Shown: positions 33,206 to 42,251, counted from the stretch's first letter. The stretch: 64,000 nucleotides of DNA from CAVQXR01 sp963717955 (GCA_963717955.1 CAVQXR010000003.1:62001-126000); one strand, 5' to 3'. Translations and numbers: made by a program. The notes: a model not told the origin generated them from the letters alone.

Positions 33206-34488
33206 AGGCCTGCGCTCCTGGCGTTGACGCGGTTCGAGACGGCGAGCAGGAGCCAGAGGAGGACGAAGTTCGCGACGAGGCTCGAGCCGCCGTACGAGAT
33301 GAACGGGAGCGTAATCCCGGTCAGGGGGATCAGCCCCGTGACGCCGCCGAGGATGATGAAGGCCTGGATGCCGAGCGTGGCGGTGAGACCGGCCGCAAGC
33401 AGCTTGGAGAAGCCGTCGTCGGCGAGCATGGCGATCCGCAGACCGCGGTAGACGAACACGACGAGGAGCAGGATCACGGCCGTGGCACCTGCCAGCCCGA
33501 GCTCCTGGGCGATCGCCGAGAAGATGAAGTCCGTCTCGAGGAACGGGATGTACGGCGAGCCGCCCTCGCCGACGAGGACGCCGCGTCCGAGGCCCGACCC
33601 GAACAGTCCGCCGCTCGAGATCGCGTAGAGCGACTGCACGAGCTGGTAGCCGTCCCCGAACGCGTCCTGCCAGGGGTGGAGCCACACGTCGACGCGGTCG
33701 TGCACGTGCGGGACGATCTGGTAGAGGCCGTATGCGCCGGCGGCGAACAGCAGCGAGCCGACGAGGGCGTACGCCCAGCGCGCGGTCGCCAGATAGAGCA
33801 TCGCCAGGAAGACCGAGAAGTAGAGGAGGCCGCCACCGAGGTCGTTCGTCTGGAAGAGGACGAGCATCGCCCCTCCCCAGATGACGAGCAGCGGCCCGAA
33901 GTGTTTGAGCGACGGCCGGCCGAACCGGCCCAGACCGCCCGAGAGCACCTCCCGGTTGTCACGGAGGTAGCCGGCGAGGAACACGACCATCAGCACCTTG
34001 GCGATCTCGCCCGGCTGGAAGGTGATCGGCCCGACCTCGATCCAGAGCGAGGAGCCGTTGATCGTTCGGCCGATCCCGGGCAGCGCAGGCAGCACGAGGA
34101 GGAGGACGGCGCAGGTCCCGAGGATCCACTTGACCCCGTCGAGCACCCGGTAGTCGCGAACGAGAACGGCGCACGCGGCGAACACGCCGATCCCGACGGC
34201 CAGCCAGAGCCCCTGGCGGAGCGCGAGCTCGGGGTCGATCCGGTAGATCAACGTGAGGCCGATGCCGGTCAGGAGCGCGGCGACGGGCAGCAGGTACGGG
34301 TCGGCGAAGGGCAGCAGGAACCGCGCGACGAGATGGGCCGCCAGGTACAGACCGAGGAAGAAGGCGAGATAGGTGAGCGACGCCGTCGAGACGACGGACT
34401 TGCCGGCGATGTAGACGCTCGCGAAGCCGAGGCCGGTCACGGCCCCGGCGAGCACGAGATGCAGGAGCTCCCGGTTACGCAGGCTCAT
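33202..34488 (-). CDS. rodA: SEDS-family peptidoglycan glycosyltransferase (RodA/FtsW)
   Basis: 428 aa, about ten to twelve hydrophobic helices. SEDS signatures are FQPGEIAKVLMVVFLAGYL, GGLFGSGLGRG, ETDFIFSAIAQELGLAG and LPFISYGGSSLVANF. The catalytic Asp region is ETDF. It polymerises glycan strands from lipid II with PbpA. It overlaps pbpA by 4 bases. Upstream, unlike every other junction of this cluster, 237 bp separate it from pstP; that gap holds a foldback element. Confidence 0.93.
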   Translation of the reverse strand: MSLRNRELLHLVLAGAVTGLGFASVYIAGKSVVSTASLTYLAFFLGLYLAAHLVARFLLPFADPYLLPVAALLTGIGLTLIYRIDPELALRQGLWLAVGIGVFAACAVLVRDYRVLDGVKWILGTCAVLLLVLPALPGIGRTINGSSLWIEVGPITFQPGEIAKVLMVVFLAGYLRDNREVLSGGLGRFGRPSLKHFGPLLVIWGGAMLVLFQTNDLGGGLLYFSVFLAMLYLATARWAYALVGSLLFAAGAYGLYQIVPHVHDRVDVWLHPWQDAFGDGYQLVQSLYAISSGGLFGSGLGRGVLVGEGGSPYIPFLETDFIFSAIAQELGLAGATAVILLLVVFVYRGLRIAMLADDGFSKLLAAGLTATLGIQAFIILGGVTGLIPLTGITLPFISYGGSSLVANFVLLWLLLAVSNRVNARSAGL

Positions 34489-34504
34489 GTCGCAGCGGGC
34501 TCCC

Positions 34505-34675
34505 GGTGCACTAGTGCACCGTCCGGGGAAAACGGCACGGTGCTGGCGGCTGCAAAGCGGCGCCAGACCGCGTCCTCAGTCGCGCCAATATGCCTGCATA
34601 TTGGCGCTCCCTGCGTCCTTGTCTGGCTTGCTTTTCGCGCGCCAGGAACCGCACCCCATTCCCCGGACGGCGCAC
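34505..34675. repeat. 162-bp foldback (MITE-like) element plus a 16-bp palindrome
   Basis: 34514-34675 is an imperfect palindrome centred at 34594.5. The outer arms (GTGCACCGTCCGGGGAA at 34514-34530 against 34659-34675) differ at one position, and the centre GCGCCAATATG-CCTG-CATATTGGCGC (34582-34607) is perfect; the parts between match only partly. A perfect 16-bp palindrome, GGTGCACTAGTGCACC, overlaps the left end (34505-34520). No coding is seen. It occupies the gap between pstP and rodA. Confidence 0.85.
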
Positions 34676-34725
34676 TACCGCCCACTCGCCCTGCCCCGGA
34701 GCGGGTGCACGGCGTGGTGGAGCCG

Positions 34726-35892
34726 TCAGGGCTCCACCTCCTCCTCGTACGGGTGGATCTCCTCGCGGGCGGTCTCCTCGGCCGTCAGGTCGTGGTCGAA
34801 GAGCGCCTGGCGCTCCTCGGGCGACAGCTGCTCGACGAGGAGGTTGCTCACGTAGACCTCGCGGTAGAGCCTCACGCCGGCGAGGTCCCACGGCACCCCC
34901 TGGTAGACGGCGACACGGCCGTTCTCGGTCGCCCCGACGAAGTGGGCGCGGGAGAGGCCGAAGAGCGCCGCCGCCGTCAGCCCGGCAAAGACCGCGACGA
35001 GAACGACCAGGACCGCGAGCCACCGCGCGGACCGGCCGCGCCTTCGAGCCGTCGGAGTCGTATGGGCGGCGGGCGGCCGGGGCGGGGCGGCCGGGGCCCC
35101 GCCGTCCCCGGTCTGGTCGGACGGGACGAACGGGATCCGGAGCCCCTCGAGCCCGGACATGGTGTCCTCGTCCGGAAGGGTCGCGGCGACCGAGAAGAGG
35201 ACGACCGTCACGTTGTCCTCGCCACCGTTGCGGTTCGCCTCGGCGACGAGCGCCCGGGCGGCTCCGTCGAGCTGTGAGCTCTCGAGCAGGATCTTCCGGA
35301 CAGCCTCCGCGGGCACCATCGTCGTCAACCCGTCGGAGCAGAGCAGGTAGACGTCGCCGGGTTGCGCCTCGATCGAGAAGCTGTCGACCATCACGGCCGA
35401 GTCCGTTCCGAGCGCCCGGGTGATCACGGAGCGCTGCGGGTGGACGTCCGCCTGCTCCGGCGTCAACTGTCCCGTGCGAACGAGATCAGCGACGAGTGAG
35501 TGGTCCTCGGTGAGCTGCTCGAGACTCCCGTCCCGCAGGAGATACAGCCGTGAGTCGCCCACGTGGCCGACGACGACCCGCGCGCCGGTGACGAGCGCGG
35601 CCGTGACCGTCGTCCCCATGCCCGACGCGTGGGGGTCGCTCGACGACCGCGAGTAGATGCGGCGGTTCGCTTCCTGGATGATCGACCGTAGGCGCGGCTC
35701 CGCGTCGAGCGCGTCCGCCTCGTGGAAGTCGCGGAACGCGCTTGCCGCAAGTCGCGAGGCGACCTCTCCCGCGCGAGCGCCCCCCATCCCGTCGGCGACG
35801 GCGAACAGTGGCGGCTCGCACACGAAGGCGTCCTCGTTACGACGGCGCAGGCGACCGGGGTCCGTCAGCCCTGCGACGGCGACGAGCTTCAC
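34726..35892 (-). CDS. pstP: PP2C-type Ser/Thr protein phosphatase (PstP)
   Basis: 388 aa. The PP2C domain (about 1-240) has RRRNEDAFV, ADGMGGARAGEVAS, GHVGDSRLYLL, ALGTD and NGGEDNVTVVL, which supply the metal-binding aspartates. One membrane helix (about 290-312) precedes an outer tail ending in an acidic EEEVEP. It reverses PknB-type phosphorylation. It overlaps fhaB by 4 bases and its order after fhaA-fhaB matches mycobacteria. Confidence 0.95.
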   Translation of the reverse strand: MKLVAVAGLTDPGRLRRRNEDAFVCEPPLFAVADGMGGARAGEVASRLAASAFRDFHEADALDAEPRLRSIIQEANRRIYSRSSSDPHASGMGTTVTAALVTGARVVVGHVGDSRLYLLRDGSLEQLTEDHSLVADLVRTGQLTPEQADVHPQRSVITRALGTDSAVMVDSFSIEAQPGDVYLLCSDGLTTMVPAEAVRKILLESSQLDGAARALVAEANRNGGEDNVTVVLFSVAATLPDEDTMSGLEGLRIPFVPSDQTGDGGAPAAPPRPPAAHTTPTARRRGRSARWLAVLVVLVAVFAGLTAAALFGLSRAHFVGATENGRVAVYQGVPWDLAGVRLYREVYVSNLLVEQLSPEERQALFDHDLTAEETAREEIHPYEEEVEP

Positions 35893-36347
35893 GCGACCAC
35901 CCGGAGGGTCGTGTCGCCGATACGCAGCAGATCTCCCTGGGCCAGCCGCCCGCGTCCGTCGATGCGCTGGCCGTTCACGTACGTGCCGTTGCGCGAGCCG
36001 AGATCGACGACCCAGAGCCCGTCACGGAGGCCCTCCACACGGGCGTGGTGGGCGGATGCAAACTCGTCGCCTGTGAGCGCGACGAGGTTCTCGTCCGTTC
36101 GCCCGATCGTGAGCGGGACGGGACCGACGTCGAACGACCGCCCCGCGGGCTGGGACGTGCTCACCTCCACGAGGAGCCGAAGCGGCGGTCGCGCGAGCGG
36201 GGTTCCCGCAAGCTGGGCGGGGGTGAGGACGAAGCTCTCCTGGGGCACACGCAGGTCGCGGCTCGCGGATCGCACCACCCACCAGACGAAGAGGTAGAGA
36301 AGAACGAGGAACAGCGCCTGGAAGAGGAGCAGGACCTGGTCGACCAT
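35889..36347 (-). CDS. fhaB: FHA-domain protein FhaB
   Basis: 152 aa. An N-terminal membrane helix (VLLLFQALFLVLLYLFVWWV) is followed by a single FHA domain with LTIGRTDENLVAL, HHARVEG and DLGSRNGTYVNGQRI. FHA domains bind phosphothreonine; FhaB/FipA couples kinases to the division machinery. It lies directly between fhaA and pstP with overlapping or abutting ends. Confidence 0.93.
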   Translation of the reverse strand: MVDQVLLLFQALFLVLLYLFVWWVVRSASRDLRVPQESFVLTPAQLAGTPLARPPLRLLVEVSTSQPAGRSFDVGPVPLTIGRTDENLVALTGDEFASAHHARVEGLRDGLWVVDLGSRNGTYVNGQRIDGRGRLAQGDLLRIGDTTLRVVA

Positions 36348-37286
36348 CTAGGACCGTTCGAAGCGGAGCTCCGACTGTCCGAGCGTCAGCCGATCTCCGG
36401 CGTGAAGCGGCGCCGTCTGGACCCGGCGGCCGTTGACGAACGTCCCGTTCGTCGAGCCGAGGTCGGCAACGAGCCAGCCGTCGCCCTCCGGGCGAAGCTC
36501 TGCGTGCTCCCGCGAGACGCTCGGGTCGTCCACCGTGATGTCGCATGTGCGGGCACGTCCGAGCACCGTGCGACCGGGGCCGATCGGCCGGTGCTCGCCG
36601 GCGATCACGAGCACGGCGGTCGCCGCCGCCGGCGGCTCGGGCTCGAACACCCGCGTCCCCTCTTCGGCCGCCGGCACGGGCCCTGCGACCGGCCCGCCGT
36701 CGGGCTCGGGCGCCGGAAGCACGACCGGAGGCGGCGAGACGACCGGGGGCGGGGACACGACCGGTGGCAGTGGCGTCTCGACGGCGACGGCCTCATCGGG
36801 CGGCGCCGCAGCGTCCGCAGGGCGCCCGGACGACGAGGCCGCCTCGATTGCCGCAGCGGCCCCCACGGGAGCCGTCGCGGGCGGCCGCGCGACCGGGGAG
36901 GGCGAGGGCGGCGCGGCGGCTGCGGGCTGTGCCATGCGCGTCGAGATCCCGAACTCGCCGAGCGCGAGGTCGGCGTCTTCGTGGAGGAGCACGCGGGGCG
37001 ACGAGACGAGGGAGTAGGACTCGCGGCGCGCGTGCTCGGCGAGGAAGTCGCTCAGCTCGAGGAGCAGGCCGTCCTCGTAGCCGACGAACTGCTCGCGATC
37101 TCGGGGCGAAAGGTACAGGTGGTACTCGTTCGGAACGTACACGCGGGAGAGCGAGACGGTGCGGTGGTCGTCCATCTCCTTGACGAGCTTGCGGGCGAGC
37201 TCCACGGGCTGGACGTGGGAGCGGAAGGCGCGCCCGAAGACACCCGTGACGAGCGATTCGATCCGGTTCTCGATGCCCCGCAGCAC
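36348..37286 (-). CDS. fhaA: FhaA: DUF3662 plus FHA domain
   Basis: 312 aa from GTG 37286, with GGAGG 10 bases upstream. Residues 1-120 match the DUF3662 head (MLRGIENRIESLVTGVFGRAF, SRVYVPNEYHLYLSP). A disordered Ala/Pro linker contains three tandem PPPVVSP-type repeats, and the C-terminal FHA domain has TVLGRARTCDITVDDPSVSR and LGSTNGTFVNGRR. In mycobacteria FhaA binds phosphorylated MviN and restrains wall synthesis. It heads the overlapping fha-pstP series. Confidence 0.93.
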   Translation of the reverse strand: MLRGIENRIESLVTGVFGRAFRSHVQPVELARKLVKEMDDHRTVSLSRVYVPNEYHLYLSPRDREQFVGYEDGLLLELSDFLAEHARRESYSLVSSPRVLLHEDADLALGEFGISTRMAQPAAAAPPSPSPVARPPATAPVGAAAAIEAASSSGRPADAAAPPDEAVAVETPLPPVVSPPPVVSPPPVVLPAPEPDGGPVAGPVPAAEEGTRVFEPEPPAAATAVLVIAGEHRPIGPGRTVLGRARTCDITVDDPSVSREHAELRPEGDGWLVADLGSTNGTFVNGRRVQTAPLHAGDRLTLGQSELRFERS

Positions 37287-37315
37287 GTCGTACCTCCGGC
37301 CGAGACGCGCGGTTC

Positions 37316-38968
37316 TCAGCCCGAACGAGTGTAGCTGGGGGCTCCTCTGCGTAGATAGGGGAGAGCAAGCGCCGTCGACAGGACGAGGACACCGCCGACG
37401 ACGGGCAGCATGTCCGGCCGCGGGGCGGAGACGAGCGGCGGCGCCAGCAGCATCAGCGGCAGCAGCAGCGTCGCGTACGCGGCGATCCCGAGCGGGCCCG
37501 TCCTGCGCACGGCCGGGAGCGCGAGCGTCGCCAGCGCGAGCACGACCGCCTCGGCGGCGAGCAGGCGATGGTCGGAGAGGGCCGAGAGCAGCGTGCCGGC
37601 GACCGCTGCCGGGTCGTCGCTCCCCGCGACCCCGAGACCGAGCGGGGCGGGAACGCCGTCGAACGGGAGGGCTCGGCCGTCCAGCCCCGCGAGCACGCCT
37701 GCCGCGATCACGCTGACTCCCGCCGAGACTGCCTGGCGCACGGGGCCCACCGCCCGGGCCGCGACGAGCGGGAGCAACGCCGCGCCGCCGGGAACGAGCA
37801 CCATCAGCGCACCGGGCACGACGAGCAGTCCGTGCCGTGCGTCACGCCAGAAGAGCCCGAACCAGACGAGTGCCACCGATGCGTAGACGGCTGCGAGCCC
37901 GAGCGAGACGTTGCCGAGCGGGAGGATCGGCGCCGCGATCGCGAGCAGGAGCCCGAGGCGGGCATTCCAGAAGGCGGCCAGTCCGACGACGACCGCGATC
38001 GCGGCTGTCCACAGCGGCGGGAAGAAGGGCAACAGCGAGGTCGCGAGCGCGGCGAAACCTGCAGCGAAGAGCGCGGTCGGTACGCGCTGCGCCACGCCTC
38101 GGCGGGACGTGGCCGGGGCCTGCGCCCGGCGGCGGGAGGGCGCCTGCGCGGCGTCGCGGAGCTCGTGGGCGAGCCGCTTCGCCGTCGGCCGCCTCAGGGG
38201 ATCGGCCGCAAGCGCCCGGTCGACCGTATCGACGTTCGACCGGGGCAGGTCGGGCCGGACGGTGCCGAGCGAGGGAGCGCCGGCGGCGATCCTGCTCGCC
38301 GTCTCGACCGGCGAGGTGGAGAAGAAGAGCTGCTGGCCGGCGAGCGCCTCCCAGAGCATGACCCCCACGGCCCAGACGTCGGCCGCGCTCGTCGTCTCCT
38401 CGCCCCGCAGGCGCTCGGGCGAGATGTAGCTGAGCGTTCCGGGAACGTCGCCGGTGGCGGTGAGGCTCGCCTCACCCTCCATCAGCGCAAGGCCGAAGTC
38501 CAGCAGCCTGGCGTCGATCTCGCCCGTCTCCGCCAGGAGGACGTTCGCCGGCTTCACGTCCCGGTGAATGATCCCGTTCGCGTGGGCGTGCCCGAGCGCC
38601 TCCGCGACCTGGGCGGCCACGTCGATCGCGTCGCGGTCGCTGAGCCGGCCGCCCCGGACGGCGTCGCGCACCGTGATCCCGGGGACGTACTCGTAGGCGA
38701 CGTACACGTGGCCGAGGTCGCGGTCGACCGAGTAGACGCGGGCGACGTGTGGATGACGCAACCGCGCAACCGCGTCGGCCTCGCGCTCCGCCCTCACTCC
38801 GGCCTTTCCTTCCCTCGGGACGACCTTGAGCGCGACCTCGCGGCCCTTCTGCTCGTCGACCGCGAGCCACACCGATCCGGAGCCGCCGCTCCCCAGCGGC
38901 CGCACGGCACGGTAGCGACCGAGGATCAACTCGCGGCCGGAAGCGGCCGCTGCCGCGGCATGGGTCAT
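37316..38968 (-). CDS. Ser/Thr protein kinase with a polytopic membrane domain
   Basis: 550 aa. The kinase domain (about 18-275) has GSGGSGSVWLAVD, Lys48, HRDVKPAN with Asp137 and DFGLALMEG. No PASTA repeats follow; residues 295-540 form about eight to ten hydrophobic helices with no family I can name. It stands where pknA might be expected, upstream of fhaA, but pknA has a single helix, so this is a different architecture. It may sense a membrane signal and feed the FHA proteins, which is inference. Confidence 0.85.
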   Translation of the reverse strand: MTHAAAAAASGRELILGRYRAVRPLGSGGSGSVWLAVDEQKGREVALKVVPREGKAGVRAEREADAVARLRHPHVARVYSVDRDLGHVYVAYEYVPGITVRDAVRGGRLSDRDAIDVAAQVAEALGHAHANGIIHRDVKPANVLLAETGEIDARLLDFGLALMEGEASLTATGDVPGTLSYISPERLRGEETTSAADVWAVGVMLWEALAGQQLFFSTSPVETASRIAAGAPSLGTVRPDLPRSNVDTVDRALAADPLRRPTAKRLAHELRDAAQAPSRRRAQAPATSRRGVAQRVPTALFAAGFAALATSLLPFFPPLWTAAIAVVVGLAAFWNARLGLLLAIAAPILPLGNVSLGLAAVYASVALVWFGLFWRDARHGLLVVPGALMVLVPGGAALLPLVAARAVGPVRQAVSAGVSVIAAGVLAGLDGRALPFDGVPAPLGLGVAGSDDPAAVAGTLLSALSDHRLLAAEAVVLALATLALPAVRRTGPLGIAAYATLLLPLMLLAPPLVSAPRPDMLPVVGGVLVLSTALALPYLRRGAPSYTRSG

Positions 38969-39116
38969 CGAACGATTCCTTTACCCGCAACGGCGCGAAG
39001 TCCTGCAACGAAGCCCGGCCACCATCGTCTCGCGCGGACGCGTGCGGCTGGTATCCTCGGCGGGTTCCGCGCGGCGGGGAGGGTTCCTTTCGCGCACCCC
39101 GAACCGATCGCTTGCT

Positions 39117-40277
39117 GTGGCAGAGCGCGACCGACCCGACGACGATCTCGAGTTCGAGTTCTTCGACGACCTCGACGAGGATCGCACGGTCGAGACGAGA
39201 CCGCCGCCGAAGCCGAAGCCCACCGGGCGCGGCCCCGGCGGTCCGGGCGGGCCGCCGCCCCCGCGCCCTCGATCCCCCGGTGGCGGCACCCCGATCGTTC
39301 GCCTCGCCGCCCTGATCGGAGCTGTGATCGTGATCGGCGTGCTGATCATCGTCGGCGTCACGAGCTGCCGCGGGGACAAGTCGCAGGGCGACTACGAGGA
39401 GTACTTCCAGGCGGCCGCGTCGCTCACGCGGACGTCCGACGACATCGGCCAGCAGTTCACCCAGCTCCTGGCCCAGCCCGGCCTCACGCTCGACGACCTC
39501 CAGTCCCAGCTCACCGGTCTCGCCGAGCAGCAGTCACAGGTTGCGACGGGCGCCGCCGCGCTGGCGCCGCCGGCGACGCTCACCGACGAGCAGGAGAGCC
39601 TCGTGGAGGCGATGGAGCTGCGGACGGACGGGCTGCGCGAGATGGCGGACTCCGCCGGCACGATCCAGCCGGCGACCGATCCCGCCGAAGCAGGCCTCCT
39701 GCTCTCGGACCATGGCGCCAGGCTCACCGCCGGCGACGTCGTCTATGCGGACTTCTTCAAGCGCGATTCGGAGGCCGTGCTGAAGGAGGAAGGTGTGAGC
39801 GGGATCCAGATCGCCGACTCGGTCTTCCTGACCGACCCGGAGCTCGTCACCCAGGACTCGCTCGCTGCCATGGTCGAGCGCATCAACCAGGGCGGCGGCG
39901 AGGCGACGGGCGCGCACGGGAACGGGATCGCCCGCGTGGTGGTTCAGCCGGACGGCCAGGAGCTGTCGTTGGACGCGGAGAACGAGATCGTCGTCACGGA
40001 CGACTTCGCGATCGAGGTCGTCGTCGAGAACTCGGGCGACTTCCAGGAGACGAACGTGCAGGTGACGATCACGATCCAGGGTGACCCGCAGATCAAGAAG
40101 ACGACCAAGATCGACCTCATCAACCCCGGTGAGACCGCGATCGCCCGGCTCACCGACTTCGTCGATCTGCCGTACACGACCCTGACGACACTCAAGGTTG
40201 CCGTCAAGCCCGTCGAGGGCGAGCAGAATACGGTGAACAACTCGGCCGACTTCCAGGTCATCTTCACGCTCGCGTGA
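39117..40277 (+). CDS. Membrane-anchored protein with a CARDB-like C-terminal domain
   Basis: 386 aa from GTG 39117. An acidic head (DDDLEFEFFDDLDED) and a Pro-rich linker lead to one helix (LAALIGAVIVIGVLIIVGV); the outer part is a helical stretch, then a beta domain (ENEIVVTDDFAIEVVVENSGD, TLTTLKVAVKPVEGEQNTVNN) like CARDB adhesion domains. A TATCCT box sits at 39052-39057, about 60 bases upstream. It probably forms a two-gene unit with the DUF4446 gene (GTGA overlap). Its role is unknown. Confidence 0.75.
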   Translation: MAERDRPDDDLEFEFFDDLDEDRTVETRPPPKPKPTGRGPGGPGGPPPPRPRSPGGGTPIVRLAALIGAVIVIGVLIIVGVTSCRGDKSQGDYEEYFQAAASLTRTSDDIGQQFTQLLAQPGLTLDDLQSQLTGLAEQQSQVATGAAALAPPATLTDEQESLVEAMELRTDGLREMADSAGTIQPATDPAEAGLLLSDHGARLTAGDVVYADFFKRDSEAVLKEEGVSGIQIADSVFLTDPELVTQDSLAAMVERINQGGGEATGAHGNGIARVVVQPDGQELSLDAENEIVVTDDFAIEVVVENSGDFQETNVQVTITIQGDPQIKKTTKIDLINPGETAIARLTDFVDLPYTTLTTLKVAVKPVEGEQNTVNNSADFQVIFTLA

Positions 40278-40756
40278 GCGTCTCGGGATCGACCGCGGCC
40301 TGGATCGCCATCGGGGCGACAGTCGTCGCCGTCGCCGCGCTGCTGGCTGCGTACCTGTCGTGGTCGTCGGTGCGGAAGGTGCGTCGAGCCCAGAAGGTGC
40401 TGCTCGGCTCGGGCCGAGAGGACCTCGTGGACTTCGCGGTCACGCTGCAGACGCGGATCGACGATCTCCATCGCGCCGTCGACGAGATAGCGGCCGGTCT
40501 CGTCCGGGTCGACCGGCGCGTCGACGGCACGTTCTCGCACACGGCGATCGTCCGCTTCGACGCGTTCGAGGCCCTTGGCGGCCAGCAGTCCGCGGCGATC
40601 GCGCTCCTCGACGGCGCGCGCTCCGGGGTCGTCCTGACCACGATCCAGGGACGGGACTACGCCCGCATCTACGTGAAAGATCTCGAGCGCGGTCGCTCGA
40701 CCGTGCCGCTCTCCCCCGAGGAGCAGGCCGCGGTCGAGCGGGCAATGGCCTCCTGA
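40274..40756 (+). CDS. DUF4446 family membrane protein
   Basis: 160 aa. One N-terminal helix (AWIAIGATVVAVAALLAAYLSW), then a coiled-coil-like segment (LQTRIDDLHRAVDEIAAGL), then a compact domain with SAAIALLDGARSGVVLTTIQGRDYARIYVK, the DUF4446 hallmark. The function of the family is not known. GTG 40274 overlaps the preceding stop (GTGA). Confidence 0.8.
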   Translation: MSVSGSTAAWIAIGATVVAVAALLAAYLSWSSVRKVRRAQKVLLGSGREDLVDFAVTLQTRIDDLHRAVDEIAAGLVRVDRRVDGTFSHTAIVRFDAFEALGGQQSAAIALLDGARSGVVLTTIQGRDYARIYVKDLERGRSTVPLSPEEQAAVERAMAS

Positions 40757-40760
40757 CAAA

Positions 40761-40766
40761 TAGAAT
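40761..40766 (+). promoter_or_regulatory. -10 box (TAGAAT) for the HNH gene
   Basis: TAGAAT, 9 nt before GTG 40776, in a 19-bp gap. Confidence 0.5.
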
Positions 40767-40775
40767 GGCTGGCGA

Positions 40776-41309
40776 GTGAAGCAGGTCCTCGTCCTCAACG
40801 CGAGCTACGAGCCGCTCAACGTCTGCTCCGTGCGACGTGCCCACGTGCTCGTGACCAAGGGGAAGGCCGAGGTGCTGACCGTGCTCGAGCGGCCGCTGCG
40901 GGCGGCGAGTCGCCACTACCTGTGGCCGCACGTGATCCGGCTGCTCTCCTACGTCAGGGTTCCGCGGGTCGTCCATCGACGGATCTCGCGTCGTGCCCTG
41001 TTCGCCCGTGACGGCTGGCAGTGCCAGTACTGCGGAACGGGTGGGCGGCTGACGCTCGATCATGTCGTCCCGCGGAGCCGTGGGGGCGACTCCGTGTGGG
41101 AGAACGTCGTGGCCTCCTGCGCGCCGTGCAACCACCGGAAGGGCGATCGGCTTCCGGAGGAGGCCCGCATGCACCCGCGGGTGCCTCCCCGTCCGCCCGC
41201 GCCCGCCCTGTTCATCACGCTCGCCGCGCCGCACGTGCCGGACGGGTGGCGCCCGTACCTCGGCATCGGCCCCGTGCCCCTCGTGCTTCCGGTCCCGGCA
41301 GCCGCCTGA
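40776..41309 (+). CDS. HNH endonuclease family protein
   Basis: 177 aa from GTG 40776. It begins VLNASYEPLNVCSVRRAHVLV, typical of the stand-alone actinobacterial/cyanobacterial HNH group. The nuclease core has CQYCG, LDHVVPRSRGG and CAPCNHRKGDR: two CxxC zinc pairs and the catalytic His in LDHV. Such proteins are chromosomal and conserved; their natural DNA target is unknown. No restriction or mobile-element partner is nearby. Confidence 0.9.
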   Translation: MKQVLVLNASYEPLNVCSVRRAHVLVTKGKAEVLTVLERPLRAASRHYLWPHVIRLLSYVRVPRVVHRRISRRALFARDGWQCQYCGTGGRLTLDHVVPRSRGGDSVWENVVASCAPCNHRKGDRLPEEARMHPRVPPRPPAPALFITLAAPHVPDGWRPYLGIGPVPLVLPVPAAA

Positions 41310-41381
41310 CCCGTCGCTGGAACATCCTTCCCGTCGCGCCCGTCAAATGCGGTGCGAGAGAACCCCTGCGGGAGGATGAGA

Positions 41382-42119
41382 ATGAGCACTTCGACGAAAC
41401 GGATTGGCACGGTCGCCGCGCTGGCGGTGACCGGGTTCGTGATCGCCGCGTGCAACGGCGTCGGCCGGCCGGAGGCCGCTCAGGGCGGCGCTGCGACCGG
41501 GTCGGACGGCGCGGCGCTCGGAATCACGGTCACCGGGCTCGGATCGGTCAAGGCGGCGCCCGATCAGGCGACCTTCTCCTTCGGTGTGGAGACGCAGGGC
41601 GCGACCGCCAACGAGGCGCTCGCGGCGAACAACGAGGCCGTCCAGAAGGTGATCGACGCGGTGAAGGGCGAGGGGATCCCCGACGAAGACATCCAGACGC
41701 AGTCCGTCTCCGTCACTCCCCGGTACTCGAGCGACGGCCAGGTGATCATCGGCTACTCGGCGATCAACACGATCAACGCGATCGTCCGTGACCTCGACCA
41801 GGTCGGGGCGGTCGTCGACGCGGCGACGGCAGCCGGCGCGAACCAGGTGTACGGGCCCACCCTCGACATTGCCGACAAGACGGCCATCTACGAGCAGGCG
41901 CTCGGCGAGGCCTTCGACGACGCGCGCAGCAAGGCGGAGGCCGTTGCGGAGGCCGCGGGCGTGACGCTCGGCGGCGTCGTCAACGTCGTCGAGGGAGGCG
42001 GCTACGCGCCGCTTCCGGCCGCCGAGAGGGCGGCCGCGGCCGACGCGGGCGGCGTCCCGATCGAGCCAGGTCTCCAGGAGCTGCAGGCAAGCCTCGCGGT
42101 GACGTTCGCGATCTCCTGA
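41382..42119 (+). CDS. SIMPL-domain (DUF541) lipoprotein
   Basis: 245 aa from ATG 41382, with GGGAGG 6 bases upstream. A lipoprotein signal ends at AVTGFVIAACNG. The SIMPL domain follows: ITVTGLGSVKAAPDQATFSFGV, NEALAANNEAVQKV, GIPDEDIQTQSVSVTPRY and AVAEAAGVTLGGVVNV. Periplasmic or surface SIMPL proteins oligomerise and are tied to oxidative or envelope stress; the role here is not known. An 11-bp GC hairpin follows the stop. Confidence 0.88.
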   Translation: MSTSTKRIGTVAALAVTGFVIAACNGVGRPEAAQGGAATGSDGAALGITVTGLGSVKAAPDQATFSFGVETQGATANEALAANNEAVQKVIDAVKGEGIPDEDIQTQSVSVTPRYSSDGQVIIGYSAINTINAIVRDLDQVGAVVDAATAAGANQVYGPTLDIADKTAIYEQALGEAFDDARSKAEAVAEAAGVTLGGVVNVVEGGGYAPLPAAERAAAADAGGVPIEPGLQELQASLAVTFAIS

Positions 42120-42135
42120 GCGGACGGGCGTCGGA

Positions 42136-42163
42136 CGGGAGCCCGGGGTCGGCCGGGCTCCCG
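42136..42163 (+). terminator. 11-bp hairpin after the SIMPL gene
   Basis: CGGGAGCCCGG pairs perfectly with CCGGGCTCCCG around a 6-nt loop. No T-run. Confidence 0.6.
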
Positions 42164-42195
42164 CCGTCGGTCGCGCGGGCTCCCGCCGCCTGTCC

Positions 42196-42225
42196 GGGAC
42201 AGTCGGCCGGAAGGCCCGCTATACT
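42196..42225 (+). promoter_or_regulatory. glnA promoter
   Basis: GGGACA and TATACT (42220-42225) are spaced by 18 bp. Transcription would start near 42232, giving a leader of about 70 nt that contains the terminator hairpin. Confidence 0.6.
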
Positions 42226-42251
42226 GACTCCCGTTCGTCGAGGCGACGTGG

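Noticed and set aside
40776..41309. Part of a restriction system or homing element
   Set aside because: The HNH protein belongs to a stand-alone chromosomal type, and no methyltransferase, intron or mobile element is adjacent.
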